Source: Kalaharituber pfeilii
Lineage: Eukaryota; Ascomycota; Pezizomycetes; Pezizales; Pezizaceae
Reading direction: 5' to 3'
Assembly (NCBI GenBank): GCA_015179045.1
Contig: WHUZ01000019.1
Span: 434,001 to 498,000 of the forward strand
Length of the DNA stretch: 64,000 bases
Under the pieces are notes generated by a model. The model was not told where the DNA came from, did not search any database, and worked only from the letters and a program-made list of their open reading frames with translations. Shown one piece after another: positions 12,001 to 21,656 of this stretch (positions within the stretch are counted from its first letter, which is position 1; each line of letters opens with the position of its first letter). The translations under genes were made by a program, and so were the position numbers.

Positions 12001-13060
12001 GAGTCTGTTGATGTAGCTCCCCACGCTGTCGCTCTAGCTCATCATTCCACCACTCACATTGTCCCTTTCTTGCCTCCTGCCTCTTGCCAAATACTCTAGT
12101 TCCTAGGACTTCCTCAATCTCTTTGATCCCTACGCTCCCCCCTAATGGTTGCGCTAATATCTCCCGCATTCCAGCAATTGCACCGCGAAGACCTGTTCCG
12201 GCTCCGGCTACGGCCTCGGCCACGACCCCGGCCCCAGCCTCAGCATCTCTCTGACTTGGAGGTCCCTTATCTGTCCTCTTACGTCTCCTTGTTCCGCCCT
12301 CCCCTGTTATGGCTGGACCTCCAAAGGGTGCCGATAACCCCACTACCAGCATCGCATGGTCCGAACCGATCCACCACTTCTGTACCTTGCCCAAAGGTCG
12401 AGTACCCGCAATCATATCAATGGCCGAGTAACTGGCCTTGTGCTGTACCTTCTCCCGCCTCGTAACTGGATCGCCTCTGTTCACCGCCGCTCTAAGTCCT
12501 ATTGCATCCATCCATCCTGTAATGCTCTTAATAAGATCTTTATCGTCCCAGGCCCGTGGAGAGAGTCTCCCTGCCCAATACTTGTGTTGAACATTCATGT
12601 CCCCTGCAACCATAACTTGTTGTCCTCGATCCTTCGCTTCCTGACATAGTCTCACCAGTCTCTCCATCCACCTGTTTTGCGTTTCTCTGCTCTGCCGTGG
12701 GTGTCGGTACAGCCCAATTACTCGCCATTCCGCAATATCTAAAACAACCACATCGTCGATTCCTGCCTCCCGCTCAACTACGCCCCGTGTCTCATATATC
12801 CACTTCGAGACCCAGATCGCTGTTTGTCCTTGCCTATAACCCACCGCCTGCTCACTCTCACCTGCTCCGAAATTCCTTGGCACCTCGCTGATTATTCTCA
12901 GCTCAGCTTCTCCCCATGGCCCCATGGCTTCTGCATACTCCCAAACCTTTCTCACATTAAGTACCTTAACTGCCACGCCCCAGGGGGTACCTCGAGTACC
13001 CCCTCCCCCCTCTCTCCCCTCTCCCCCCCCTAACCGATATTTATCGGTTTCGGGCATCAT
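9038..13060 (-). CDS. LINE ORF2: endonuclease - reverse transcriptase - RNase H polyprotein
   Basis: This 1340-residue enzyme nicks the target and reverse transcribes the element RNA at the nick. An APE-type endonuclease occupies about residues 30-260, with GDMN near 151 (usual GDFN), then SAIDMI and SDHAML near 233. Reverse transcriptase covers about 500-950, with SSWRPVGVMG, FDVKSAFSG, GLPQGGPASP near 707 and the catalytic YMDD near 787. RNase H covers about 1050-1200 (YTDGSR near 1055, TDSQYVV, GNERADKEA near 1190). A C-terminal CPLCGK...H...C zinc motif lies near 1260. This order fits the Tad1/I-like lineages known in filamentous fungi. The start overlaps the ORF1 stop as ATGA, which suggests stop-restart translation. 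All catalytic motifs are present and no break is seen. Confidence 0.93.
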   Translation of the reverse strand: MMPETDKYRLGGGEGREGGGGTRGTPWGVAVKVLNVRKVWEYAEAMGPWGEAELRIISEVPRNFGAGESEQAVGYRQGQTAIWVSKWIYETRGVVEREAGIDDVVVLDIAEWRVIGLYRHPRQSRETQNRWMERLVRLCQEAKDRGQQVMVAGDMNVQHKYWAGRLSPRAWDDKDLIKSITGWMDAIGLRAAVNRGDPVTRREKVQHKASYSAIDMIAGTRPLGKVQKWWIGSDHAMLVVGLSAPFGGPAITGEGGTRRRKRTDKGPPSQRDAEAGAGVVAEAVAGAGTGLRGAIAGMREILAQPLGGSVGIKEIEEVLGTRVFGKRQEARKGQCEWWNDELERQRGELHQQTRRVDRARVRATGNEAERQEQILRRLRKDFRRKVRRARDTYLDELLGKEDVLLEGGELGEMDKVWETWRRVSGKKRKRCIGLVPGPPGLAPEEVIEGIVQANFPSCNREVLGAGEVTYRQALAENVGQGTNRESQNWREIWKKVWRKLSGKAAAGIDGWNKRALAKVVKAAGPEAEERLLGEVFRKKWEEHESWDGRRDIRIKMIMKPGRTAAGDLSSWRPVGVMGILEKLYEMGLVEGMKAKVRWFEHTLGARTGQGAVDLLIKHADYERIFIRRSTCVKKTECHSNTHTRLGIYFDVKSAFSGTSGAQVLYALMAHPELVEWADAVIDRATERTAWIQWDGPGGEGRPVIVNGLPQGGPASPLIWCLVMDVALRMARRSLEKRIWDYMAKQGSSGGSKRKAGIGHLSEQQKRVVDWRIKNKHNIEVDTDAYMDDGFIGITGLLPGKQWDNFLGLIEDTLKEFEDTWGLVLPKEKRHTVAYGGEKDGDQKREYERLGVKTPNTIKGNYQDTVSIRVKKAWGRTWQMAQAIRERRLGINVIVKLINIILLPTLTYGAEIYKSTKDRETLRKEHTRMVRALLQLPTSVSFKVAVGALGVIPTDAYIDKLRRRAAIRIATVPGHINRSRIGKGSLVDKLIQEAVGEELGTRIELHVAREWEPWRKGIILGSIETEQRRPKEEECERWIAAVAVWEEEQVWSGAQVWYTDGSRSEAGVGAAAVRVRRPTLGAYGGVSEQESNRYEAYRVALPDTYDNDVAELAAVLEACRVALLRADRGLGKGKMYILTDSQYVVRTALDGQCKARSRLEHELLRMNSKLADKGIEGYIIWVPAHLGIAGNERADKEAKRAVAEPGWRMQGVPGQLTVAEVRARDGAEFAKDLGAKAWGLGLRHWTNKGVRAFMEISRKRVACPLCGKDKPAMRDHIMRKCRKLKRERLEEGLYGTRRNGRVVPTDFDIWFGKEEWSRTQNFCMRVAERIRPANFGKRGQG

Positions 13061-14151
13061 AACCTGATGGGTCGCCCCCCGCGTCCCACGCGCGTGAAGC
13101 CCTCATTGTCGACCTGACAGTACGCTGCGTAATGCCCTGGTCGCCCACACCTGAAGCAGCCCCCAGCCTGTTGCGCACGGCCAGGCCGTCCTTGGATCCG
13201 GGGGTTTGTTCTCATCTGTCCCTGCCGAGGGCAGTTCCTTGCTATGTGCCCCTGGCCCTGACATTTATAGCAGAAGGTCCTTTCTCGAACCTGCTGGCTT
13301 CCCATGGCTGGTCTCACCGGCTTGAACCTCATCCCCCCGCAGATATATCCCACGGCGTGGTTCTTCCCACATTTTGAGCATCCTTCAGATATGCCGGCGC
13401 GCTCCCTGGCAAAACGTTTCCAGTCTTGCGCCTCACTCTGGCCCTGCTCACTCCGGTATCTCTCTGGCCTGTAGATCCTATCATTAATAATTATTCCCCC
13501 CACTGCCATCTCTGCTGCGTCTCTCTCGTTAGAGAACTCAAGGACCACCGGCCTCTGCCCTCTTCCCTTTCCCATGGTACGTACTGGCCTATGCGACCAC
13601 GCGATATCAGGGTAAGCGCTCCTCAAACGCTCATCCAGAACTGCATCACTCTCAACACCTGTCCTATCCACCCTATGCAATACGAGCCTCCAGACCGGTT
13701 TCTCCACAAAAATCGCTGTCCAGGTGATAGTTGTACGCTTAAGTCTCGCCACCAGCTCTTCCGCTGCTGTCTCCTTATCCTCTACCACCTCTGGGAGGCG
13801 CACCAGAATATATCTCTCCTTGGGGTCAACTGCGGACTGCTCCACTGCCCTAACGTCATATTGCGCGCCTCCGCCTACTCTTGCGAGCTCGTCCTTGACC
13901 CTCTTAGCCGCCGCTGCCTTGTTCTTCTGCCACTCGGCTGGCGGGAGGTTATCCAGCTGCCGTCTGACTGTAATGACCACATCATTCTTGCCTACTGCCT
14001 CCTTCGGTTGCCATTGGACTGGCATGGGCCGGTGCCTGTTCCCTACCCCAATCCTTGGCCCTGTTGGAATATCGGTAATGGCCGCCGCCCCCGCCCCCTC
14101 CGCTTCTGCTTCTGCCTGGTCCGCGGGTCCTTCTCCTCGCTGTGCCTCCGT

Positions 14152-14187
<36 letters not shown>

Positions 14188-15261
14188 TCGTGCTTCCGCC
14201 CGTGCCTCCGCCCGTGCCTCGGCGAGCTCTTCTCCTCTTAACACCTGCGCCCAGGTTTTAACTGCTGCCTGTTCCTTCTGCCTTTTCTTCTGTGCTTCCT
14301 CCTCCTTCTTCCTTTGCAGTAGCCTGTTTGCTACCTTCTGAGAGGCTAACCCCTGTGCAACATAGAGTTCCTCTACCATACCCTTGATATTCCGGAGGTC
14401 ACGTCCCAAAGCCGCCTTTGCCATCAGGTCTTCATAGGTGCCGCCGCCTTCCACATCCTCTACCTTCTCCATATCCAGTTGTTCCATGTTACTGGCAGGG
14501 TAAATGGGTGATTTGATCAGAGCTGCCAACCCCGCGGTAGTCGCCTGTAGTGCATCCAGGACCTTACTGCCCTGCTTTGGGGCCATCCCCTTGACTCTCC
14601 TGAAATTGTAAAGCATCACTCGGTGTAATGCCCTGTGTGCCCAGTATAGCGCTTCGGGAATATTATGTCCCTCTATCTCGCTTCCCTTATCGAAGCCCCA
14701 GAACTCCTCCCCTTGCCCGAGGCGGTGCCCATCCCCACTGGCGTCCCCAGCTCCTGCCCCCTTGTCCCCATCCAAACTCATATCTTCCTCCAGGGTAAGG
14801 GGTTCGACACTGGGTCCCCCCCCTTCCTCCTCCTCCCCGGAGTCCGGTCCGTTCGTGTTCCCGTTCCCGTTCCCAACCTGATTTAGCGCCTCCACGATCT
14901 GCCTCACTGCATGTGCTGCAGTCCTGGATCTCCTGATGGCGATACCCACATCTTTAAGCTGTACGGGTGACTTGCTCCAGATCGTCTTCAGAAGGTCTTG
15001 CAAATTCCATAGTGGGGCATTCTCAACAAGTTGCCCTTCTCTAACCACAAGGTCCACCAGGGCCGCACTGGTTCCAGCGGCGCGGGTCATCAAACTGAGC
15101 CCTCCAATAATGTCTTCCATCGTCTTCCTTTCCGCATCTGCGACGGCCTGTGCCTCTCGCTCCCAGTTGGCCACATCGACCCGAATGACTGCCCCGAGAC
15201 CGTCCCGCATGACGACCTCGTCAGCCACCGCCACATTCCATTCGCCAAGAGCCTCCCACAT
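13057..15261 (-). CDS. LINE ORF1: gag-like nucleic-acid-binding protein with zinc knuckles
   Basis: A 734-residue ORF immediately upstream of ORF2, overlapping it by four bases. The C-terminal part has three Cys/His knuckles: CSKCGKNH...C near residue 625, a canonical CYKCQGQGHIARNC near 662 and CFRCGRPGHYAAYC near 702. The middle has an Ala/Glu/Gln-rich low-complexity stretch (about 340-390) encoded by a run of GCCTGT hexamers on the plus strand. The product would bind element RNA and form the ribonucleoprotein. ATG 15261 is the first start in the open frame; the upstream part of the element is a short leader. No frameshift seen. Confidence 0.9.
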
Positions 15262-15835
15262 CGCTGCTTGGCTGCCTTGCTGTAAGGTTGTAAAGTTGGG
15301 GACCCCCAGCCTCCCGTGCGAACGCTTCGTTCCCCGACGTCGAGACCTGAATCAATCGATTCGTCTCGATGAGTAGAGTAAAATGATCAGTATGTCGTAT
15401 CTGAAAAGGCCAGGATCGTTGTGCTATGCCGAGTTTGCTGAATCTAGCTTGTTGTTGTCGACCGGGATATGACGTTTCTTGGCACGCCTGCTGGGGATAC
15501 TACATTTGGCTATATCTCGTGCAACAGACATGCTAGCAGCTTACAGTAAATAGTTATATGTACAGCATAGCTGATACTACAATTTTAGCATATTGTATTA
15601 ATTCTGTGAACAATAGTTCACTTGCTATATCAATATATGCATTAATAATATTAAATTACCACCCCCCTCCTCAACCTTCTGCATATTATCTATCAATAGG
15701 TCTATATCTATCTTTCCTATAGTAAGAGTTAGTCATTAATGGCTATAGTATATGATAGCATATGCAATATAGGCTAGAATAACTTACAGCTCTATTCGCG
15801 AGGCCTGAAACTAGCTGCTGCAGCTGCTGCATTTC

Positions 15836-16164
15836 CTAAATTATTTCCTCAAGTGTCGAAGGAGGGGGTAGTGGTGGCTGAGAGTCAGTAGCTCCAAATA
15901 ATGCTGTTGACTTTACTACTATCTTATTTTCTGTATCTTTTGCAGCCCTAGTTCGTCCCCTTTTACCACTCCCTTGCCCTCTAGCCTGCCGTTTTCCTCC
16001 TTTCCCACTAGTAGTTGGCCCCCCCCCTTAACTTCTAGTATATTAGTAGTAAGCCTATCTGTTGGAGTACTTTGGTTCGGACCATCTACAGAAGACTCAG
16101 GAGAGTTATTAGAGTCCGAATCAAGGTCAATATGATAATCATTTACATTTTTCTGACCCTCCAA
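15836..16164 (-). pseudogene. Broken C-terminal coding relic inside element X
   Basis: One minus frame reads an acidic Ser/Asp/Asn stretch (YHIDLDSDSNNSPESS) to about 16028. After a run of eight G the sense continues in another frame as SGKGGKRQARGQG and GRTRAAKDTENKI, ending LPPPSTLEEII and a stop at 15836-15838. The switch at a poly-G run suggests one lost or gained base. It could be the tail of the transposase of element X, but I recognise no family, so that is only position-based inference. Confidence 0.35.
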
Positions 16165-16307
16165 CTGTCGTAGTCGAGCATTAAGATAATTTCGATCCAG
16201 AACTTATCTAGATGATAGTGTTTTTCAACTTCGAGTTTGTAACGGAGGTTTTTTTTTTTTTTTTATCTCACATAACCCTGCTTGCAGCTGTTCGCCATGG
16301 CAGGGCT

Positions 16308-16500
16308 TGTAATGGAGGTGGTAAACGCAGAGAGTTACCATCTGCTAGGCCAAAAAGACACTTGACTAGAGATACTCGCTAGTCCTCTGCGTAGCTCATA
16401 TAGTACTTATTTATGCGATTTCGATGCCGCCTGCCAGCGTCGGCTCACATATTGCTTGCGTCGCATATATGCATTTCATATGCGCGAGCATTTTTCGCAT
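16308..16500. repeat. LTR-like dispersed repeat, copy 1
   Basis: Begins TGTAATGGAGGTGGTAAACG and continues through GAGAGTTACC, AAAAAGACACTTGAC and CTCGCTAGTCCTCTGCGTAG. The same block recurs at 22097-22265, beginning TGTTACAGAGGTGGTAAACG. The TG start suggests an LTR end, but no flanking duplication or partner LTR is visible. Confidence 0.5.
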
Positions 16501-18104
16501 TTTCGCGCACTCCACTGGCCGCCCACACAACTGCCAGTACTTCAGCAGCTGAATTTGACTTTGACTTAGAGTGTTGAGAGCGATAGTGAACTGGTTGGAG
16601 AGTATATTCGGGCTTGAGGGTATATCTGGGGGTGGAGATTGTAAGCGGCAAGCCGTTAAGGGCATATCTAACAGCTGGGAATAGCAATCCGGATTCCGGT
16701 TTAGGAAGCAAATCTGAGGTTTGGCAGCAGCAGCTCATGTGAGACAGTGGCAGCCACAAATCATGAGACATGTACCCGAGCACCCATTGTATCACCTGTG
16801 AGTACTATTCAATAAAAGAGCAAAAAAATTATTAAAAGAGCAAAAAAATTAAGGAAAAATGGTGGGTTACATAAGTAAACATCAGAGAATCCAAATCCTT
16901 TCTCAGAATTCATATTCGTACAATTATGGCTGAGCTGTGAGGGTTTTTGCTTGGTGGGGTCCGCTTGACTGCATGTCTCATACTCTTAGAGATATCAGCT
17001 GGGAATGAGTATATCATCTTCAACTAGTAAACTAGGATGGTCTAAAGGTGCAGATAGCCCTATATCAATCTTGTAAGCAGTTGTAGAGTGTATAACAGTA
17101 TGTTCAGCCTCGGTACCTTCTATTTATTATAACTAAGTATAAATTTGTACAGCTACAGTTGCTGCAATTGCTCACTTTTAGACTTGCGAATAGAGCTTGA
17201 AGTATCCTACCCCCCTATAGCATATGCCACCATATACTATGGCCATTAGTGAGTGACAGCAGCTATAAGAGCATAGATGTTAGTACTATTTAACTGGCAA
17301 TATATAGGAGCGTAAGAGGGAGGGGGGTTAAATTGACCTGTTGACATATTTATTGATATAGCAGGAGCTTGATATTGAATATAGGCAATAGAATATGTAG
17401 ATAATGTTGTCCCGACATCATTGTATCTATATCACTTTATTTGATGTTACTGACATCTAAGTTGCCAAAGATATTGTGAAAATGGTTTCTCATGAGGCAT
17501 GCCAAGATGCGCGTCGTTTCTAGGTAGGCGATCGTTTCCCGATATAAAATAGTATATCTCAACAACCAAATAGATTTTTTTATACCCCATTGCAATAAGC
17601 TAAACCAAGGATTAATCTTAACATTCCGCATCTTTTAACCAGAAAGGTTGCTCTTGTGAAATCATGACGCCGCAAATTTTTACAAATCGTGTCCTGGCAT
17701 ATATATTCTTTGCTGCAATATTACCAGTTCTTGAATTCTACTTCCTACACTTGAAATAAATCTAATACAATCATTGGCACACTTGAACAGCGTAATTTTA
17801 CCTTGTTCAAAGATGTGAGAATTGCACCAAGAAAATATCTCCAGTAGTGGTGGAGTTATTCATATTCACGTAGAAATTTGTATGTGGTAATCATATGGGA
17901 AAACTACCAGAAATGGCAGATTGATGCATGAACCAGCCATACGACAATATCAAGCCAAATAAAGCATTACACAGGCTATATTATAAGGATATTGTAGGAA
18001 ACATTCAAAGGAAGTACTGCGTTCTACCTTCCGGAGTACTTTTGTATGGGGAATTCTATACAGATGCATGCCAAGTCATCGACTTAAAAATTCATTGTGC
18101 GGTT

Positions 18105-18131
18105 GCTGTGAAAAGATAATCTTTTCACAGC
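18105..18131. repeat. Perfect 27-bp hairpin palindrome
   Basis: GCTGTGAAAAGAT, one A, then its exact reverse complement ATCTTTTCACAGC. Copy B at about 32684-32710 has the right arm but an unrelated left arm, so the palindrome arose after duplication (or was lost in B). Confidence 0.85.
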
Positions 18132-18179
18132 AAATAAAAGTGTCTTTATTCATCCCAACTGACAAGCGCATACAAAACC

Positions 18180-18405
18180 CTGTCGTGTTTGTTGAGCTAT
18201 ATGCCCTCCCTGGTGGGCAGTTTAGATGTAAAACATGTGTCGGATGTTGGTGTACGTCGCAAGCTGGTGAAATACAGGAGGTAGGTATACGCTCAAATTG
18301 CACAAGCCACTGGGGGAACCATAGTAAAACAATCTCCGCATCTTATTTATGCAATTGCAACTTTGTAGAAGATACTCTATGGGGTAGTTACCCGATTAGG
18401 CAGTA
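18180..18405 (+). other. Coding-like segment with Cys-rich motif CKTCVGCWC
   Basis: An open frame reads VELYALPGGQFRCKTCVGC, then WCTSQAGEIQEVG, and ends at a stop near 18406. Its copy-B counterpart is at 32783-33004. A third, opposite-strand version (ALADGGFWCKTCVGCWC, then ASQGGED) lies at about 32020-32130. There is no recognised family and no clear start, so this may be a fragment of a mobile-element gene. Confidence 0.35.
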
Positions 18406-19434
18406 GAACCTTATATAGGTGCCAAATGGTAATGTGCTTCTTATAGGTCATAGGAAAGGATCATATTGTGTGTGTTCTAGATATATGGAAGCTTATCACG
18501 ATATACGGAACAAGTGGTAAGCAAATATCAATAGGTACTCGTATATTTTAGAGATGAATTTGGATATTCAGACTACTTATTCGGGAATCTAGCCTAAGTT
18601 TGAGGATGAAAACTTAAAGCCAGAACAAAGCCAACGTAGAATTGTGTGGTGGATATGTTAGATCAAGAAACGAGTCACCCTAGTCCAACTCCCAATTGAT
18701 CATCGCTAGAAGTCCCACCTCAATTCTACTAACCGAATTTATTTACAGTTGGTTGTAGATACGCTGACTAATGCGCAGATTATGTTATGCAGAAATTAGC
18801 TCACAGTGGAAAAGCGACTGTGGTACAGCTCCTTGTTGTTATCATACCTCCAATATTAATATCAATACCGTTCCAAGAAACACGTCACTTTGCAGAAGTA
18901 AAAAGAGAGCCTCTCGAACCCCAACCTCCACTTTTTGATATTATGATTGAAGACCTTTGTGCATCAACAGCTATCGTAAACTGATTAAATAGTGGGAAAG
19001 CCACTTTCGTGATTGCCCGGAAATATGTGATTTTGGCACGCTTTTACATTTTCAAGACGGCTGCATATGTAATACCGTGGGGCATTCTAATAGTAAAGGA
19101 AAGCATCTATTGGAGCGGATTACCGCTCCACAATGGAAATTCGCTCAGATGAGTTCAGCTACAGTAGCATATAACGTACTACAATACCCCGCGCTCCCTA
19201 ATCTTTCAGCAGCAAATCTTCAATAGTCTTTTCTGATTCAAAGATATAAAGCAATCACAATAAACCATTCACATTCTCCAACCCTGAAGAAAATCAAAAT
19301 TTTGCCCAAACTCGCCCTCATTCATTATGCCGACAACCGTGTAGTACGCGTAACGTGGCCATCGATTTGGTTCGGGGTGACAATTATAGTATCGCCTGAC
19401 TTCATGCCGTCAGGGTGAACCTATGGAGGCAGTA

Positions 19435-19920
19435 CCGGTCATCGCTTAACAGCCCGAACCCGAAGAACCTGCCAGAATCTGCTAGAAGAACCCGGATCCC
19501 CAGAACCTGCCGGAAAGCCGCAGAACCCGCCGGAAAGCCGTAGAACCTGCCGGAAAGCCGTAGAACCTGCCGGAAAGCCGTAGAACCTGCTGGAAGACCC
19601 CAGAATCCACCAGCGACAGGTATCGCCGAGCTTATTCCCGGATATTCCTGACGCTTCTACCCGCTTCCAGTCATTTCCTTGGCCATCCATGTACTTCCTG
19701 TCGTTTCCTTTGTTTTCCATGTACTTCCAGTCGGTTTACCATGTACTTCGTTTGTTTGTTTGCTCGTTTGCTTGTTTGCTTGGATTTGCCACCAAGGGTT
19801 TTCTATAAAGAGGCCCTTCTCCCTCCTCCCTCTTGCTTCTCCACGCAACAACTTGTATCCTACCCAAGTTGTGTATTTAGCTTTTCAATACATCTACCTC
19901 TCGATATCACATAGCTCCGA
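19435..19920 (+). mobile_element. Probable LTR fragment with a 20-bp minisatellite and TATA box
   Basis: Directly after the end of the duplicated segment. About five tandem 20-bp units of AGAACCTGCCGGAAAGCCGT lie at 19497-19600. A TATAAAGAGG box follows near 19805, then pyrimidine-rich DNA and TTTTCAATACATC near 19880, an arrangement typical of a fungal LTR promoter and polyadenylation region. No partner LTR with matching ends is visible. Confidence 0.35.
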
Positions 19921-20423
19921 CCGCCTCTGCCTCTGCCTCTGCCTCTACTGTGCGATCTACGGAGCGCAGGCAGGCAGGAGGCGGCAGGCGACGGTTCAGC
20001 AGTTTGCGGCGGTAAGGTGGTTCAACGGTTTACAGCGGTACGACAGTTCAGCGGATCGGCACAGCAGGTAACCACTCTACTTAGTAGAAACTAAATACAA
20101 GAGGTTGCGTAAAGAAAAAAAGAAAGGAGAACACACAGCTATGAAGACCACTTTTGAGACTGCAATACGCACTCAGGTCACATCCTTTTTACCCATATAT
20201 TGTACCGACATCCCGAAATGCTTGTCAGAGGTCACCTTTTAGCGTGAAGCTATTTACCCGGCTCGCTATACAATATCCCGTTACAGGAAATGGCTTTCCG
20301 GTGTCTGATTCTAGCTTTCTGCTAACCAAACTAGGACCCATCATGCTACCGCTACTAAACGTTTCCGACGTGTATACTACTCCTCCGACAAAAACGCCCA
20401 CATCTAAAGTATAACAAGAAGCT
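19921..20423. other. Stretch without a supported gene
   Basis: Simple CTCTGC repeats near 19925 and GGCGG/CAGCGG-rich sequence near 19975-20060, of the kind seen just inside LTR elements. An open frame from 20154 to 20414 shows no recognisable motif. Confidence 0.3.
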
Positions 20424-21524
20424 ATGAAATCTGCACTGCATCAATTTCACAAATATCTGTCCTCAGTATATAGTTTTGGTGCAAATTCTTTTAGTGATGA
20501 ATTTGTATTTCTGAGTGATGATGATATTAACCGTATATCAAGGTGTTGTACAGATGTGATTGACCTTGCTTCTTTACAAAAAGTACTCACAGGAAAGCGG
20601 AAAATTCTTTATTCACCTTTAGGGATGCATATTGATGCTCTACTAACCCTACTCAAACATGTTCTAGCAAATATCACTGTGGCCGCAAAGCCTACCCGAG
20701 GACCGTGGGTAGGAGTCTTAGAGGTTGCGGAAACCTCAAAGCAGTTTCCGCAGTCACCGGAAACCTCAGTGCAGTTTCTGCAACCACCAACGCAGTCCGA
20801 AACCTCAAAGCAGTTTCTGCAAGCCCCGGAAACTACAAAGCAGTTTCCGCAACCCCCGGAAACTTGAACCTCAAAGTAGTTCTCGCAGTTCCTACAGTTT
20901 CTGCAGTTTCTGCAATTTTCCCAACCACCGGAAACACAATTGACGTTTCCGCAACTACCGGAAACACAATTGACATTTCCGCAACCACCGGAAATGCAAT
21001 TGACGTTTCCACAACCACCAGAAACACAATTGACGTTTCCGCAACCACTGGAAACACAATTGACGTTTCCGCAACCACCGGAAATGCAATTAGCGTTTCC
21101 ACAACCACCAGAAACGCAATTTGCATTTCTGCAACCACCGGAAACCTCAAAGCAGTTTCTACAACCACCGGAAACCTCAAAGCAGTTTCTGCAACCACCG
21201 GAAACCTCAAAGCAGTTTCCGCAACCCCCAGAAATGCAATCCCCGCTTCCGCAACCTCCGAAAGCCCAAATGCAGCTTGGAAAACTCCAACAGAATAATA
21301 CTCCAAATGAAACACAACCATCTGAATTCCCAATCACTATATTGGAAAATAATGAAACCCTAATTCCTGCCATAGCCCCTAATACTGCACCAAAAAAATT
21401 AGGGTGCCCCCGTGGGGGCGCTCGGCCATTTGTACCTCCCAATTATGATCATATACGCAATCCAGATGAGAAACTCCGGTTTATTGAGCAGGCTAGGTTG
21501 GCTCATAGTATCAGCGAGACATGA
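20424..21524 (+). pseudogene. Repeat-rich gene relic with 10-residue Pro/Gln repeats and two stops
   Basis: Starts MKSALHQFHKYLSSVYSF, then an acidic/helical N-terminal part to about residue 100, then a long 30-bp minisatellite that encodes ten-residue units such as TFPQPPETQL and KQFLQPPETS. The same frame is broken by TGA at 20865-20867 and soon after by a TAG where sister units have CAG. It then runs to a stop at 21524 with a tail containing FVPPNYDHIRNPDEKLRF. Other frames are also open across the repeat because 30 is a multiple of three. The family is unknown; its position just upstream of an integrase relic suggests a retroelement gene, but that is inference. Confidence 0.45.
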
Positions 21525-21532
21525 ACTCTGCC

Positions 21533-21656
21533 AATGCCTGCTGGTATGAAGCCTTGAGAGGAGATAGCTATGGACCTTGTTAGAGAACTACCTGAATCCA
21601 AGAGCTTTAATGCTGTTTTAGTTGTCACAGACCGGTTCACCAAAAATGTAATACTA
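21533..21656 (+). pseudogene. Ty3/gypsy-type integrase core fragment
   Basis: One frame reads LPMPAGMKP, stop, EEIAMDLVRELPES, then FNAVLVVTDRFTK. This matches the start of the retroviral-type integrase core (W-x-x-I-x-M-D-F-V-x-x-L-P-x-S and VVVDRFTK) of fungal Ty3/gypsy elements. The stop TGA sits where the family has Trp (TGG to TGA). Only about 40 residues remain, and the downstream catalytic D and E are not found. Confidence 0.72.

Larger units (their letters stand above)
8866..15441 (-). mobile_element. Full-length Tad-like non-LTR retrotransposon (LINE)
   Basis: It runs on the minus strand with two intact ORFs, a 5' leader of about 180 nt and a 3' UTR of about 172 nt. The 12-bp string ATCTAGCTTGTT lies directly on both sides (8854-8865 and 15442-15453), which I read as the target site duplication and which fixes the ends. 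The 3' end is A/T-rich (AAATAAT) rather than a long poly(A). Two uninterrupted ORFs plus an exact target duplication point to recent insertion. It landed within the left end of element X, so X is older. Confidence 0.88.
8832..17554. mobile_element. Element X: TIR-bounded insertion, with a LINE nested inside it
   Basis: Copy B reads straight across this point (32133/32134), so 8.7 kb entered copy A. The ends are inverted repeats: 8832-8856 and 17530-17554 match at 22 of 25 positions around TTTTATATCGGGA, and a further shared block (CTTGGCA[CT]GCCT) lies inward. Removing the nested LINE leaves an element of about 2.1 kb. No clean target duplication is visible: the copy-B site reads GAGAGCATTTATCTC, while copy A has GAGAGCATACA before and TATCTC after the element. 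The superfamily is unknown; a MULE-like or other long-TIR DNA transposon is possible. Confidence 0.62.
15442..17554. other. Remaining right part of element X, mostly non-coding
   Basis: A/T-rich DNA between the LINE and the right TIR. It holds a broken coding relic (15836-16164) and an LTR-like repeat (16308-16500). From 16800 to 17530 I see nothing recognisable. Confidence 0.5.
890..19434. repeat. Segmental duplication, copy A (interrupted by an 8.7 kb insertion)
   Basis: The order NLR gene, about 0.6 kb gene-poor DNA, then about 1.9 kb gene-poor DNA recurs in the same orientation at 24709-34729. The exon-containing parts match base for base with a constant offset of 22239 across 5164-6360. 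Similarity starts near 890/24709 and stops at 19434/34729, where the two copies diverge after the shared string TATGGAGGCAGTAC. Copy A carries the insertion 8832-17554 that copy B lacks. Copy B carries two insertions that copy A lacks. Confidence 0.88.
17555..19434. other. Gene-poor right part of duplication copy A (matches 32134-34729)
   Basis: The sequence parallels copy B apart from a 680-bp MITE in copy B. I see no full gene. It includes a Cys-rich coding-like motif at about 18180-18405 and a perfect palindrome at 18105-18131. The TTTATTTACAG stretch near 18740 is the unoccupied target of the copy-B MITE. Confidence 0.55.

Noticed and set aside
20609..21442. Minus-strand and alternative plus-strand open frames over the 30-bp minisatellite
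   Set aside because: They follow from a repeat length divisible by three. The frame with a non-repetitive coding-like head and tail is the plus frame at 20424-21524.
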